From Hydractinia symbiolongicarpus (lineage: Eukaryota; Cnidaria; Hydrozoa; Anthoathecata; Hydractiniidae), in contig NC_079885.1 in the NCBI RefSeq assembly GCF_029227915.1, forward strand, positions 24,677,001-24,741,000: a stretch of DNA of 64,000 bases, in the 5' to 3' direction. Below, piece after piece: positions 34,976 to 47,725 of this stretch. The notes below the pieces were generated by a model. It saw nothing but the letters and a program-made list of their open reading frames with translations. It searched no databases and had not been told where the DNA came from. The position numbers and the translations under genes were made by a program. Positions within the stretch are counted from its first letter, which is position 1; each line of letters begins with the position of its first letter.

Positions 34976-35700
34976 GATTCGAAACAAATACGTGACACAC
35001 ATCCATACACACAGAAAGCGTGTTATTTTAACCGACTAGCCTTAAATCCGTGACCGAATTTTTAATTCTTAAGCTGCACCAAGTGAAATTTAACCCAAGA
35101 CAAATGGTGAATTGACTACGTCTAGTTGTTGCTGTTTCCATGTAACAGCCTCTCAAAGTTTACAAACAAATCATGTCTGTTTGACTAATATTACTAAGTT
35201 AGTGGCGCCCAGGGAAACATTCTTTGCATGAGAGTGTGAATTACTTGGAAACTAAGTGTTCCGGGTCTGTCTGAAATTTAAAACATGTCTTCTGTTTAAA
35301 AGTGTATTTTTTATTGGTTATTTTTTTACTACATTTAATACCTTCTTTTGTACGTTACGTGAATTTTATACTTGATTTTAGAGATGGAGAGTGCCTCGTT
35401 TGCATCATCTCATAGAAATCAAAGTAAAACGATTAGAGAATGCTAATAAAAATGGATTTGTTTACGTGTTAAAAATAATTCAGTCAATATTTATTTTGCG
35501 TTTGCAATAAATTAATTCATTCTAATTTCTTGTTGCTATCCTTGAAAATTTAGTTCCTTGGTGATAAGACAAGCAACGGGGGTAGTAATGGTTTGCTTAA
35601 TAAGATATCACGACATCTAATGGCACTATGTATAAATAAAACAGAACTTGTTCCTTCACCATAACCCCCTGGAGGATGGGATCACAAATGAACAAGCCAA
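34976..35700. other. 5' flank of the TSP1/VWA gene
   Basis: Non-coding. A stretch at about 35040-35200 (TTTCCATGTAACAGCCTCTC, CTGTTTGACTAATATTAC) resembles 55550-55710 in the same orientation and is probably a dispersed repeat. Confidence 0.5.
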
Positions 35701-35717
35701 GCCCACTTTTCCACGCT

Positions 35718-35725
35718 TATATAAG
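35718..35725 (+). promoter_or_regulatory. TATA box of the TSP1/VWA gene
   Basis: TATATAAG 46 bp before the ATG at 35771. It implies a short 5' UTR of about 15-25 nt and a sharply defined start, common in highly expressed secreted-protein genes. Confidence 0.6.
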
Positions 35726-35770
35726 GCGTGAAGCAAACGGTATCAAGTACGTTGTCGTTCGGAAGTCAAC

Positions 35771-38700
35771 ATGAAGTCTACACACTGCATCATAGCTACC
35801 TTAGTGCTGGTGGCAGTAGTCTCAGGTAATATTTTTTATACAACTCATTTTTAAGGGAATTCCGGGCAAGGATGTTGCTTTTAAGCATTTTTCATTCTTT
35901 CTTTTACAGTAATTATAACGTAAGGGAAATTTATAATAGAGATTTTTTAGTAACAAATCCAAAATATTTTCTTTTATACTTTTATATATCTTTTATTTTA
36001 GCTATTATTTTCTTTGTAATATATAATATATTTTAATGGCAAAAATTTTATTTGCGTGAGAGTTTTTCGTGAAATTGTTTTTTGTGGAATTTTCATAGCT
36101 TAAATAACGTTTTGAAGTGGATTACTAAACTCATTTTGCTTTTGGAAGTCACGTATGCTTACATATTAAGAAACCTGACCGCTTAGAGAGTTTTTGCGGA
36201 CTCAACAAATGAATGCGTCTCTGACTTTTCAAAAACAAGTTTTAAGGAAAAGTTTTCATCGCTTGTTTTAAGTTTTTTCTACTTGTTTCAAGTTTTTACC
36301 GCTTGCTTTAAGTTTTAATGCTTGCTTCAAGTTTTTGCTGCTTGCTTCAAGTTTTTACTGCTTGCTTTAAGTTTTAATGCTTGCTTCAAGTTTTTACTGC
36401 TTGCTTTAAGTTCTAATGCTTGCTTTAAGTTTTTACTGCTTGCTTCAAGTTTTTACTGCTTGCTTCAAGTTTTTACTGCTTGCTTTAAGTTTTACTGCTT
36501 GCTTTAAGTTTTTACTGCTTGCTTTAAGTTTTAATGCTTGCTTCAAGTTTTTACTGCTTGCTTTAAGTATTAATGCTTGCTTCAAGTTTTTACTGCTTGC
36601 TTCAAGTTTTTACTGCTTGCTTTAAGTTTTACTGCTTGCTTCAAGTTTTTACTGCTTGCTTTAAGTTTTAATGCTTGCTTCAAGTTTTTACTGCTTGCTT
36701 CAAGTTTTAATGCTTGCTTCAAGCTTTCACTGCTTGCTTTAAAGGTTCACTGCTTACTTTAATTTCTTACTGCTTGCTTCAAGTTTTTATTGCTTGCGTC
36801 AATCTTTCACTGCTTGCTTTAAATTTTCACTGCTTACTTCAAGGTTTTACTGCTTGCTTCGAGATTTTAACGCTTGCTTCAAGTTTTCACTGCTTGCTTC
36901 AAGTTTCTATTGCTTGCTTCAAGTTTCCACTGCTTTTTTAATTCTTCAAAGCTTGCTTTGAGTCTTAAAAACTTGCTTTAAGTCTTCACTGCTTCTTTGA
37001 GGGTTTTACTACTTGCTTCAAGTTTTTTATGCTCTCTTCAAGCCTTTCTTGTTTTTTGAAGTTCTTACTGACTTTCTACTTGTTTTCTGCTTGTCTTAAA
37101 TCTTTCACTGCTGCTTTTACCATATGATAATTTTATTCTAATCTAACCTATATTTCTATTTCCCTTAGGATGCGAAAAAAAATATAAAAGCTTAGGCTGT
37201 TATTGGGAAGATAAAGATGGAGAAACTCTTTTCAACGACAGAGATAACATTGATTGGAAAGACTTTTCTGGATATTTAACGAGGTAAAAACATTAAAAAT
37301 GTATGGAAATGATTTTTTTTCTTATTCATGATTCACCAGAAATTACAACACACTCTGCACATCGGCAAAAAGCAACATATTTCGTCCTAAGCGGGAGATG
37401 TTTAACTATGTGTTTTTTTCCTTTATTCCTGCGCAAATAAATGTGCCTAACGCAACATTTGTATATCATATATCATATGATAGGTGCACAAAATTCGAAA
37501 AATTCCCTCACGTACCGAGTATCGCTTTTATTTTTATGATATCAATTGCGGATTCCTTTATTTAAATTTATTTAGTAACGTGAAAGTATCATATTGGTGA
37601 ATTGAACGATATGTTTATATTTTATAGAATCGCATGCAAATGCGACAAAGCCGCTAAAGAAAAAGGTTATGACTTCTTTGCTCTCCGATATTATGGTATT
37701 TGTGTTGGTCTATCTAAAATTGGTCATATTGAAAAACGCAAAGGAGCTTGTATGAATGCAAAATTCAAAGATTGTGATGATGCTGCACCAGGCGAATGCA
37801 TTGGAAAGGACTTTGCTGAAACTATATATGAAATTGGTATGTATTGCAAACTCTACCTAAACTTTCTCTTTTCCATGCCATACAATAAAGTGTAATTCTA
37901 TCATACGCCATAATGACCTGTTTTTTAGGCGTCGATGGTGGTTACGGAGAATGGGAAAAATTCGGAAAATGTAGCGTATCTTGCGGTACTGGCCAACAAA
38001 CAAGAACACGGCCATGTAACAATCCTAAGCCCATTGCAAATGGTAACAAATGTGATGTTCTTGGTCCTGCTGAAGAAACAAGAGAGTGCGACGCCAAGAA
38101 AGATTGTCCAGGTATAACCTTTTTTGTTTCACCTACTTTCATAAAGTTTCACCTGCTTTCATAAATTTGAAATCCTCTAACTTTTTTATGTTTAGTCAAT
38201 GGTAAATTTGGTGAGTGGTCGTCGTACGGACCATGCAGTGCTAAATGTGGAGGAGGCTCACAAACAAGAACCCGAGAATGTGACTCACCCGCTCCTGCTG
38301 GAACTGGAAAGAAATGTGTTGGTCCCACAACAGAATCACGAGAGTGTGGAAAGGGAGATTGCTCAGGTGTGTAGCATGTGCAGTAACGACAATAACATTT
38401 TATGTTATCCTTACATTAAGGTTGCAATTAGAAGCACTCGCTCAAGTTTTTTAAAAAAACTAGCTTCTTTAGCTATGAAATGCTATTTTGTGAAGTGATA
38501 GCTTAAATGTAAAAAAAAAATGTGAATAATGTACGACAATCTTAAAGTAGTTTGCTTATCAAAAAAATGACTTTACGCGCTTGTGCCAATTTAAGAAGAT
38601 CACCTTGATTACTGCTTTTGTCTAAAATTTCAATATGTTTTATTCTTCCATCTACTATTTATTAACTTTAGTTGATGGGGGTTTCGGTGATTGGTCAAGC

Positions 38701-41700
38701 TACAGTTCATGTTCCAAAACATGTGGTGGAGGTGTCCAAACACGTACCAGAGAATGCAACAATCCAACTCCACTGGGAAGTGGTAAAGACTGCGCTGGTG
38801 CGCGAGAAGAAACCCGTGGTTGTGCAAATGACTTCTGCAAAGGTGAGCAAGTTTACTTGTCAATTTTTCTATAAAATGCTGAATGTCGATACACGCAATA
38901 TGCTGGTAATCTCTAATTAAAACCTTGTTAAAGTAATTGCGTTCTTCTTCTGTTTACAGGACCAACTGGTGTTGCAAAAGCTCAGGAACTTGTGGAGAAG
39001 TTTCTCAAGAGTTTTCATAAAACTGAATATCCTGACAAGACACCATCAGGTAGCTAACAATTCATATCATTTGATTAATTGTTCTCAAAAGCGTAATACT
39101 AAAATTTAAGATTGATATTTATTTCCAATTTTAAAAGATCAAATTAGAGGAACTATGAAAATTACTTTATTCGTAGGTAAATTTTACAAGGCAATCTTTG
39201 ATATCCAAAAAGCAGTTGCTGAAGAATTCATTTCAGTTGATCCATCAACAAAAGGAAAAACAGTTGAGGAAAGATTGAAGGATTTGGAAAGCTTCTTGAA
39301 AGTGGCTACAGAAGGTGGCAGCATTGATTTTGCTCGTGCTACTTTAGGAAAAGGATTATTCACTTTTATGAAGGTAGGACGGTGTTACCAAAAGCTTTCT
39401 GTACTTGTAAATTTACTAATTTTATTCCTCTCTGAAACAGAACATACCTATTTGAAGGATAACGGAGAGTAATTTTGTGACTGCCCTACATTGGACATAG
39501 GAGAATACAGCATATATTTCTTTTTCGTTATAGAAAAAGATCAAGGACGGTCTTCCAATTGACGAGATCGATAAAGCAGCCGATGGTTATCTGAAAAGTA
39601 TTAAAGATGAAATTGGAGAGCAAAGTTATAACCAAATTATCTCTAGTCAGGGAGACAGCACATTGATGTTTGCCATGGATACTACTGGATCAATGAAAGA
39701 TGAAATCACAGCTTCTAAAGCCATTGCAAAATCTATCATTGACGCAACTCGTGATTTTGAAGTTGACTACATCTTGTCACCATTTAACGATCCTGGTAAA
39801 ATTTATTTCCTCATTTGGCCCTAATATGACCTAAAATATCACCAAAGTTGAATTTTGTGAGAGGGTAGCTATGTATGTTTAATAACAAATAAAGTAAGAC
39901 AAACTGAAAAAAGCGACAATTTATATAATATATTACAAGAGAATCAGATAGATGTGCAATTCACATTAATCAAGCTAATTTTAAAATTAATATTTTTTAG
40001 GAACTGGACCAGTCACTTACAAAAGTGAGAAGGAACGTGCTGGATTTATCACTGCCATCTCGAACTTACGTGCTAGAGGTGGAGGAGATTGTCCTGAACT
40101 TGCTATCAAAGGTATGCTTAATGCTTTGGATCAAGGACCTAAATATGGAAGCCCCATGTTTGTGTTCACTGACGCAACAGCTAAAGACGACTCAGCTGAA
40201 AATTTGGAAGCTTTGAAGTCAGCTGCTGATATGAATTCTGCTACGATTACCTTCTTTACAAATCTTAATGGTTGTACTGGAAGTGGAAAAACAGGAATTG
40301 ACAGTTACAAGGATATTGCTTCATACACGTCAGGTACGTCGAGAATTATATAGTGGAGATCATTGCAACATATATGATGGTTTTATTAAATGCGTCACAT
40401 AAACAGCAATCCTATTATCATTTTGGTATATGTTTCCAAAGGATAGTTTATTCGGAGATACACAAAACGTTGCACAAAACTGATGATACTCATGGAGTTT
40501 CATGATTTTATATCAACACTCTTTCTGTTTTTTTTGAAGACTTACTTTCAATAATTTACAAACACGTTACTAAACTTAAAGTTAAAAATGTATAAACTAA
40601 CTATTGAAAGTATTTTGTTCAATAGGTCAAATTTTTCCCCTGAAAAACGAAGCTGAACTTTTAAAGTTCAAAGACTATGTTGCGAGCAGTTTGAGTCGAG
40701 ACACAATGATTGCATCAGGAGGTACCATCAAAAGCAAATCAAAACGATCTGTTTCGCCCGGACAAAACAAATTCTCAGTTGACGATGGCATTGCGAAGTT
40801 AATTGTTTCAATAGCTACCAGCGCTCAAAACACAGCACAATATGTTACACTGACAGACCCAGCTGGAAAAACTGTGACTGCATTGAACACAATGTCAATG
40901 ATCCGTATTTTCCAAATCGACAATCCACCAAGTGGTGTATATAGCTTGGTGTTCCCATCAGGAGCTGGAAAGTATGAATACACGGCGGAAGCTGTTTCAA
41001 AAGATGCTATTGAGTTTGCTCATAACTTTATGTATCAAGAAAACCCAAGAAAAGAATCTCCACCATTCTCATTGTATAATCCTATTACAGGTAAACTTTA
41101 TCCCCAGGAGCCAAAAACATTTTTAAAAATAAGAACAACTTCCATCAATTAGTATTTACAAGGTGCAACAATTCTTAATTCATAAATTACTTTATTGTCG
41201 AACAGGATTCTACACCATTTATCCTTAACAGCACAATTCCATAATAACATATTGGTGTCATTTTATAGGTGTTGAAAACCAAATGATCATTCGCCTGGGT
41301 GGTGTACACAGAATTGATATGAGCACAATTCGAGTTGATCTTGTGGATCTTCATGGCAAAGCTTTGATGTCCAACTTAAAGCTGTCAGATTTAGATGCTG
41401 CTGATGAAGTACTCAGCACGATGCTGACACCACCAACAGAATCATTCAGAGTCAGATTAACTGGTAGGCTATTGATAGTAGTATTATCTACAAAACTATA
41501 GGCGACGAGAGAAAGTAAAAATAGATTAAGAAACATTAAGACAGGTTTTCAGAAGACATTTAATTGCAACAATTAAGAAAGTTAAAAATTCAAATGGAAT
41601 TTGTTATTCTATTTAATATTGCATTTCGCCTTCATGAAGATTAGTAAAATCTGTTCAAATTTTCAACTTTACAGGTCAAACAAAGACTGGTGCGCCATTT

Positions 41701-42045
41701 GAACGAATCTCTCGTGGGGTATCAAAAGCTTCTAACGTATTCGTCCGACCAATGTTTGCTGGAGATGAGTTTACAGTTACATCAGGTGAAAGAAACGTAG
41801 CTGTTCAAGTTCAAGCTCTTGTTTTTGGCTCAAGTGAATCTCAACCTTTAACATTCACAGTAAAGGCAAGACGTGGAAGCATCACAAGATCTGCATCTAA
41901 AAATATTCGCAAGATGGGTTACGTGAAGTTGATCTACAACGCACCAACTGGTATGAAAGGAAAGACGGAAACTATTGGAGTCACTGTAACCAACACAAGA
42001 ACAGGAGAAAAATCGACCAATCTCTTTTCCATCTTGTTGAAATAA
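35771..42045 (+). CDS. secreted TSP1/VWA protein, gene 1 (thirteen exons)
   Basis: A complete gene of 938 residues. Exons: 35771-35825, 37169-37283, 37628-37836, 37929-38111, 38196-38366, 38672-38842, 38960-39049, 39177-39373, 39534-39795, 40001-40333, 40626-41090, 41269-41463, 41675-42045; all GT-AG, phases join. Residues 1-18 are a signal peptide. A cysteine-rich domain (GCYWEDKDG, RYYGICVG; WSC-like at best) fills about 19-126. Three TSP1 repeats, one per exon, follow at about 127-301 (for example WSSYSSCSKTCGGGVQTRTRE). A linker leads to a hemicentin-type VWA domain from about 440, with the metal-binding DTTGS at 446-450 and GGGDCPELAIKG and FTDATAKDD after it. The last 300 residues are beta-rich, as in hemicentin N-termini. 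Probably an extracellular matrix or mucus protein. A TATA box and an AATAAA signal frame it. Confidence 0.92.
36250..37060. repeat. 19-20-bp minisatellite in intron 1 of gene 1
   Basis: About forty copies of TGCTTGCTTCAAGTTTTTAC and variants, most regular between 36300 and 36720 and decaying to the right. It fills most of intron 1 and ends about 110 bp before exon 2. Several frames are open only because of the repeat. Confidence 0.93.
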
Positions 42046-42135
42046 ACAACGAACTTTTTACTTTGGTTTAAACATTATAACCTTTATTTTCGCTTAATTT
42101 TTGTTTATGTTATGTTTGTCTTTTAATTTCAAAAC

Positions 42136-42141
42136 AATAAA
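42136..42141 (+). terminator. polyadenylation signal of gene 1
   Basis: AATAAA 91 bp after the stop codon. The corresponding stretch is missing from the inverted copy (gene 2). Confidence 0.75.
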
Positions 42142-42849
42142 AAACTGAAATGAAACTGCTGTATTTTATTTAAGACGACATCCCAAATTATACCCAAATT
42201 ATGTCGTAAATGTATTTCGATCTTTTGCCAACCAAGTCGGTTCTCTTACCACCAAATATCTATAAGTGAATTTTTTACGGACCATATACCTAGTTCATAC
42301 GATAATAATACGTTTTATTAGGTCAGACAAGTTGAGTTTATCATTGTGTGAAATCCCTCTATAAAGCACCCCAGCTCTCGTTTAAAATCTCTCGAACCTT
42401 TAATTCCGAAACACGCCAACTGAATTCATAGAGCGAAGTTTAGAAGCAATTATTAACTCTGCTGTAAACTCATTTTGTTGACGTGTACTTGTTAGGATCT
42501 CAGGCTATTTGGTGACTTTCAAAATCTTAACCTATGCTAAATATTACTGTTAGCCCGGCCTGTACCCTGAGGTTTTGAACCTATTTGGGCAATGGAGCAG
42601 ATTATTTCATAATGCGGATATAACGGAAAGTGAAGCTGGCGCATTTTCGGCGTTGTTTATCTGGTAAAAAATGTAGGCTAATGTTGTATGAACTAATATA
42701 CTTTTTTGTGACCTAAGAAGCAATGCAGAATGTCAAGAATCAATCTATAATAAATAATCTGAGTGGAATAAAACTTGCTTAAAAAAATTACTAGTAAACC
42801 TCCAGCTAGCGCAAATTAAAGTCTTCGTGAATATCTTAAAGTCATATGC

Positions 42850-44330
42850 TTACACTGTACAGTATGGAAATTTTGTAATAACCTTTTTCTGTATGACTTG
42901 GCAATATATGTTGGATCTTTTTAATGTCTTTTATAATTTTTTCCCTGTTGTGCTTCAGGCATGGCAAATCAAGTATAAATTTTAGCAGATTTCGTTTTTT
43001 ACGTAACGGTCGTTAGACGCCTTTGATTTTGTTGGACATTTTGTATCTTAATTTTACTTTTTTTGGTGCACCTGCTTATATTTTTAAACGTTTTGGTTTC
43101 AACGGGTATAAATATAAAGTAATGCAGACTGTGAGAAACCTCGAGCTTTTTTTCTCTTTTTGCCTCCCGTTATATAAAAGAGACAAAGAGCAGAGACTGA
43201 ATTGTGAATTTTGAAAATTTAAATTACTCTGCTGTTTTTGTTTGGTATCCATTACATGCATTTAATGATAGATTCAGTGGATTCTTCCACAGGAATTCAG
43301 CTAGTCTACGTAATAATTCGTTCTTTGTGGGGTAAAGCGAAGTTTAATAATCGTAGTAAAAAACTAATTAAACTTTTGTCCAGAGAACGATAGCTAGCGA
43401 ACTTCCGAGAAAGCCAAAGTAAAGCAGGTGCATTGTTTAGAGTATCTGGTACAAAAATAAATTTAGGTGTATAACGATTTTTACCTATTTTGACTTTTAG
43501 AGCTAAACTTTCCCTTAAATATTAGGTTCCTTGCTATGTCTTTAGCCTGAACATATTTTCTTAACTCTCAAAAGTGAGTCAGAACCTAAGAATATCCTAA
43601 GAATGTCCAATCTTGAATGTTTGCTCTAAATATAAAAAGAATTTGCCGATAGCTATAGCAACTTACAGGAAGCCTTACTTTTTAAGGCATATATTTTCAG
43701 ACCATAACCATGTTACGCATATACTAAGAATAATGAGGATAGGATTTGTCAAGAAAGTTGAGAACATGTAGGCTGAAACACACTATTCCTATAAAAAAAG
43801 CGTGTATATCCTAGAGAAGAATTTATATAGCTTAAATGTAAAAAGTAATTTTTCTGTTGTTACTGTTTTTAACGCTACGAAGTAAGTTATTCACTGTTGA
43901 TGTCGTTATAATACACCTTTAATTGCAAACGAAGTTAAATCAATATTACCATCTGATACGTTACAATCTTTTGAAATATATTCGATTCTTAAATTCGAAA
44001 ACGCTGCATTGTTATCACGCACGTTTTCGCTGTTTTCTTAATACATGAAATGAAAAATAATTGATTTTCTTGATTATGAGTTTAGGTCTGTTAGGCAAAA
44101 TGCTCTTTTAATATTTTGAATTGAAATATTACAGGAAATGTACATATACCGAACTGAACCAAGTTTTTATATTTCTTTTTTATTTGTTATTAACTATTGG
44201 TTATTTTGTGTAAAACATTGAAAGGGTTGCTCTATGCCATAGGCTTAATAGCTAATTTGGTATGAGGCATTACAAACTGTACATTGTGGAAATTTTACAA
44301 TAACCTTTTTTGTGTGACCCAATTATGGTA
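42850..44330 (+). repeat. dispersed repeat R, copy A (two head-to-tail parts)
   Basis: 42850-43310 carries GTATGGAAATTTTGTAATAA and CACCTGCTTATATTT; 43320-44330 carries AGAATATCCTAAGAATG, GGTCTGTTAGGCAAA and GAAAGGGTTGC, then TGTGGAAATTTTACAATAAC again. Parts recur at 49760-50090, 53440-54080 and, inverted, at 59470-61260. No coding capacity seen; type unknown. Confidence 0.7.
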
Positions 44331-45000
44331 GCTGGGTCTTTCAGACAGGAAACAAAAAATCCAACCACACAGCTGATTTACTCATGTCATATAAAATAAA
44401 TACAATTGTAGACGATAAAACACAATCATGTATAAAAACAAGAACTAAGAACACAGAAAAAAGTAATAAAAAGGAAAGAATCGAGTAGTATTAACACAAC
44501 TGAACACAAGAATTAAAAACTAAGAAACAATATACAATAACTTACTAAATCGCTTTGTATGAACCACAAACCGCACAACTATCCACACGCATGCACACAG
44601 GCGATAAATATAAGGAACAGACCGCAACGATCGAAGAAATTAAGTTAAAAAAGCAACTTACTTTTTAAAATAATTAAAACCTGTTCTTAAAAAGAGGAAA
44701 TGATAGTTATGAAAAAACAATTCAAGCTTTTTTTAAATCGTTTATTCCTTAAATCTATAAATTAAAGGAAATAGTCAATTTTCTGGTCCTTCTTTTATTG
44801 TCTGTAAGTAAATATAAGGAACTTTGTAAACATTCGCAACTTACCTATATCTAGAGCTAGCTAGCGTGGCTCTAGCTACAGGTTAAATGTTAGCCAATCA
44901 TCGCTGTGGCAAAGGTTAAAGCTACCGTTGTAAAATTGGAGAAGCTGGACAGTAATTGTTTTTCTGTTTTTCACACTAATTTACGTTTCATACCAAATCT
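44331..45000. other. non-coding
   Basis: AT-rich, no recognisable feature. Confidence 0.45.
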
Positions 45001-45009
45001 TTTTTTGAT

Positions 45010-45740
45010 AATTTGTATAGACTAATCCAGTCTCTAGATTTCAAGTTTGATGTGTTAGGACTTTCACAAGCATAACATTTAGGTAAGACATTTAACTCTC
45101 AAAGTCTACCAGATAATTATCCTTACGAATACATAAATGGGAAGTCTTAAAACTCTGGATGTGGCCTATTCATCAACAGTGACTTAAAATACAAATTAAG
45201 AGATGACTTATCATCAAGTACAAATAAAAATGCAGAGGAATTTTGAAATGCTTCTCATCGAAATTTTAATTGGTAACTCTTAAAATGCAATCATTGGGGT
45301 TATTAATAGACATCCTAGCGGAAACACAACAGTTTGAATCTGACATACAACATCTTCTACAAAAAATTACCAAAAATTATCATCATCCTAAGTGACTTCA
45401 ATATTAACCTTTTAAACTTTAAATAACGTAAAGAAACAAATAGTTTTCTAGAAATCCTACTTAGTAATTTTTTTTAATTTTATATCATTACAACCAACAA
45501 GACTTAACAATAACTATAAACACACCTTAACTGACAATTTTAAAACAATATCACAGATGTTTGTGATTGCCGTAACTTAATACCACAAATATCAGACTAC
45601 CTAATTCCCTAATGATAAAAAATGTTAGCACCAATCGCGCTACAAACCGTAAATATATGAGAGATTACTCCAACTTCAACTAGCAAGACTTTCAATGTGA
45701 TCTGGAGAACATCCAATTTGCAGGATGCTTAAAACAGGTC
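45010..45740 (+). pseudogene. LINE endonuclease-domain relic
   Basis: Read across several frameshifts and stops, the strand gives pieces of an APE-type endonuclease of a CR1/Jockey-like LINE: NSGCGLFINSDLKYKLRDDL, then IIGVI-RHPSGNTTV, HLLQKITKNYHHP with a decayed DFNIN, then a segment ending KYMRDYSNFN. No reverse transcriptase follows. Long dead. Confidence 0.65.
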
Positions 45741-46507
45741 AGCAAACGCATCTCTTTTCCAGATTGTGTTTACAAAGCGAAGTTCGCTAGTTAAAATCCA
45801 GCTCTTCTTAAATAGTTAGAACCATTTGTAAGGAACGGCTGTTGGTTTTCGACTTGAGTGACTTACACGAAAGTCGACCTGGAGGCGGCGAAAAACAAAA
45901 ATGGTTATTTTTCCGGCATGTATGTAATTTACAGACTCAAACATATAGATATATCTAGAATTTTTATCTTCTCCAGCCTTGGTCATGTTTTTATCCAGAA
46001 TGAGTCTTGCTGAAATATTTCTTTGTAATATACTTTTCGAAACAAAATATTGAACCAGCGAGCAATAAACGTATTGCGCAAAACGCGTTTGCCGGATTTT
46101 TAATATGTAATACCGGTTCGGAGCGCCTTTAAATATGATTATTTAATATCATAAAATGTCATATAATCATAACTCTGTATTATAGTGGAAAGATGTATTC
46201 AATGAGGAAACTGGTTTGTGACAATTTAATTTTTAATGTCCCAGCAAGTGTGTCGTAGATGTTGATCATTTTCTACAAGATTACAAGATAATCTAGAATT
46301 AAGAGTTTTTAGAGTGAGGAAAACAAAGACATCGATTTTGTACCTGATATGATGGAACATGCCCATGTGAGGTTAGTATAAGGAAAAAGTATACTGTCTC
46401 AAGTAAATAGAATGTATGAGATAAAATATTTACACTTTTTGTTTTTATGCGTACATGTATGTTTACGGAATGATTCTTATAAGAAATGTAGAAGTTATTG
46501 CTAAGAC

Positions 46508-47355
46508 CAGGGGCGGATTTAGCTCTATATACTGGTGCAAATACACCAGTAAAAATTTCTTTTCAAAAACATAAGGTGTATTTCTGCAAGAGTGTTGTTT
46601 CAATTTTACGCCCGAAGACTACAAAAAGCAGGGAAGCAACCGTGCGCACGCCTTGGCGTTTAAAGGGTCGTTTTTGGAGTCCTAACTCTCCGCGGCAAAT
46701 GCGATGGTCTTGGTTCTATCAAGAAATACAATTCGCAGCTCTTTTGTCCTGAAAATATTTGATATTCCATGTCGGTGCCGACTTCAGTATTAAAACCGAT
46801 TGTGCTGGTGTCAGCTACCATCTGGTTAGGCAAGAATTTCATTGGTGTATTTCTCTAGTGTGCGCAACTGGTGTAAAATGAATTTTGTTCTTCCATACAG
46901 AACGGTTAAGCAAATTAAATGTTTTTGTTAGCTTTATAGGTTTTTAGTGTTTTTAGTTTTCAATTAAAATTGACTTTGGTTTTGAAATAACGTTTATTTC
47001 GCCTCACATGTTGATTAAAAGTTTATTATGATTTTAAAATATCGTGATTGGTTCAAATTTTCATCAAATCAAGCTGATTGGTTTAAAAAACAATGTAGTA
47101 GCGGAATTAACTGTGACTAATTTGATAAACAATGCCGCTTTTTTGGTCTTTGGTTTCGCATTTTTGTGCAGAAAATGCCGCAGAGGCTTCAGGTTACATT
47201 CAGAAATGTGTTGTAACCATCCATAGGCGTTAAAGGGCGGGTGTAGGGCTCAAAACGTCCTTCAAACCCGTATTTGTTTTTAATCTCGCTGACAAGCAAT
47301 TGAGCCTCCCCGGGAATATTTTACACCAGTTAAAAAAGTCTTAAATCCGCCCCTG
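46508..47355. mobile_element. hAT-like non-autonomous DNA transposon (848 bp)
   Basis: Begins CAGGGGCGGATTTAG and ends TAAATCCGCCCCTG, a perfect terminal inverted repeat of about 13 bp; AAGAC flanks both ends (46503-46507 and 47356-47360). CAGGGGCGGA ends are typical of hAT elements, though the duplication seen is 5 rather than 8 bp. Subterminal ACTGGTGCAAATACACCAGT is a palindrome echoed by CACCAG near the right end. No transposase domain inside. Confidence 0.8.
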
Positions 47356-47725
47356 AAGACTTTCGTTATAAATATAATCAACATTGTCACTTTAGGCTGT
47401 TGGTTTTCAAATGAATTCCCGCAGGGGGATAATGGAAAGTCAACAGAGTCTAAATTGTGTTTAGTCAGAAAAGTGGTGGAGTGCAACGTTTCCAAGCGTT
47501 TGTGCTTGCAAAATTGTTCTAAACGGAAAGAGGATGGATGAAATGAATCCATATTCCGGCTTTCATTAGCTAATTGTGCGGGTTATGAAATAGGCTGGAA
47601 GTTTGTTGATGCAATAAAAACAAGTGGTCAAACGTTTAGCGGTTTTGTCACGGCTAAGAATAACAACTACATGAGAAGGAATCACGGTGCCCAAAAGTAT
47701 ATGTCGTCCTATTTTTTACTGATAG

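Noticed and set aside
35040..35200. Shared promoter between gene 1 and gene 2 (similar sequence at 55.55-55.71 kb)
   Set aside because: The two stretches have the same orientation while the genes are opposite, and similar sequence also occurs near 42.3 kb, so it is a dispersed repeat rather than a duplicated promoter.
36322..36941. Leu/Phe/Cys-rich plus-strand frames
   Set aside because: By-products of the 20-bp minisatellite in intron 1 of gene 1.
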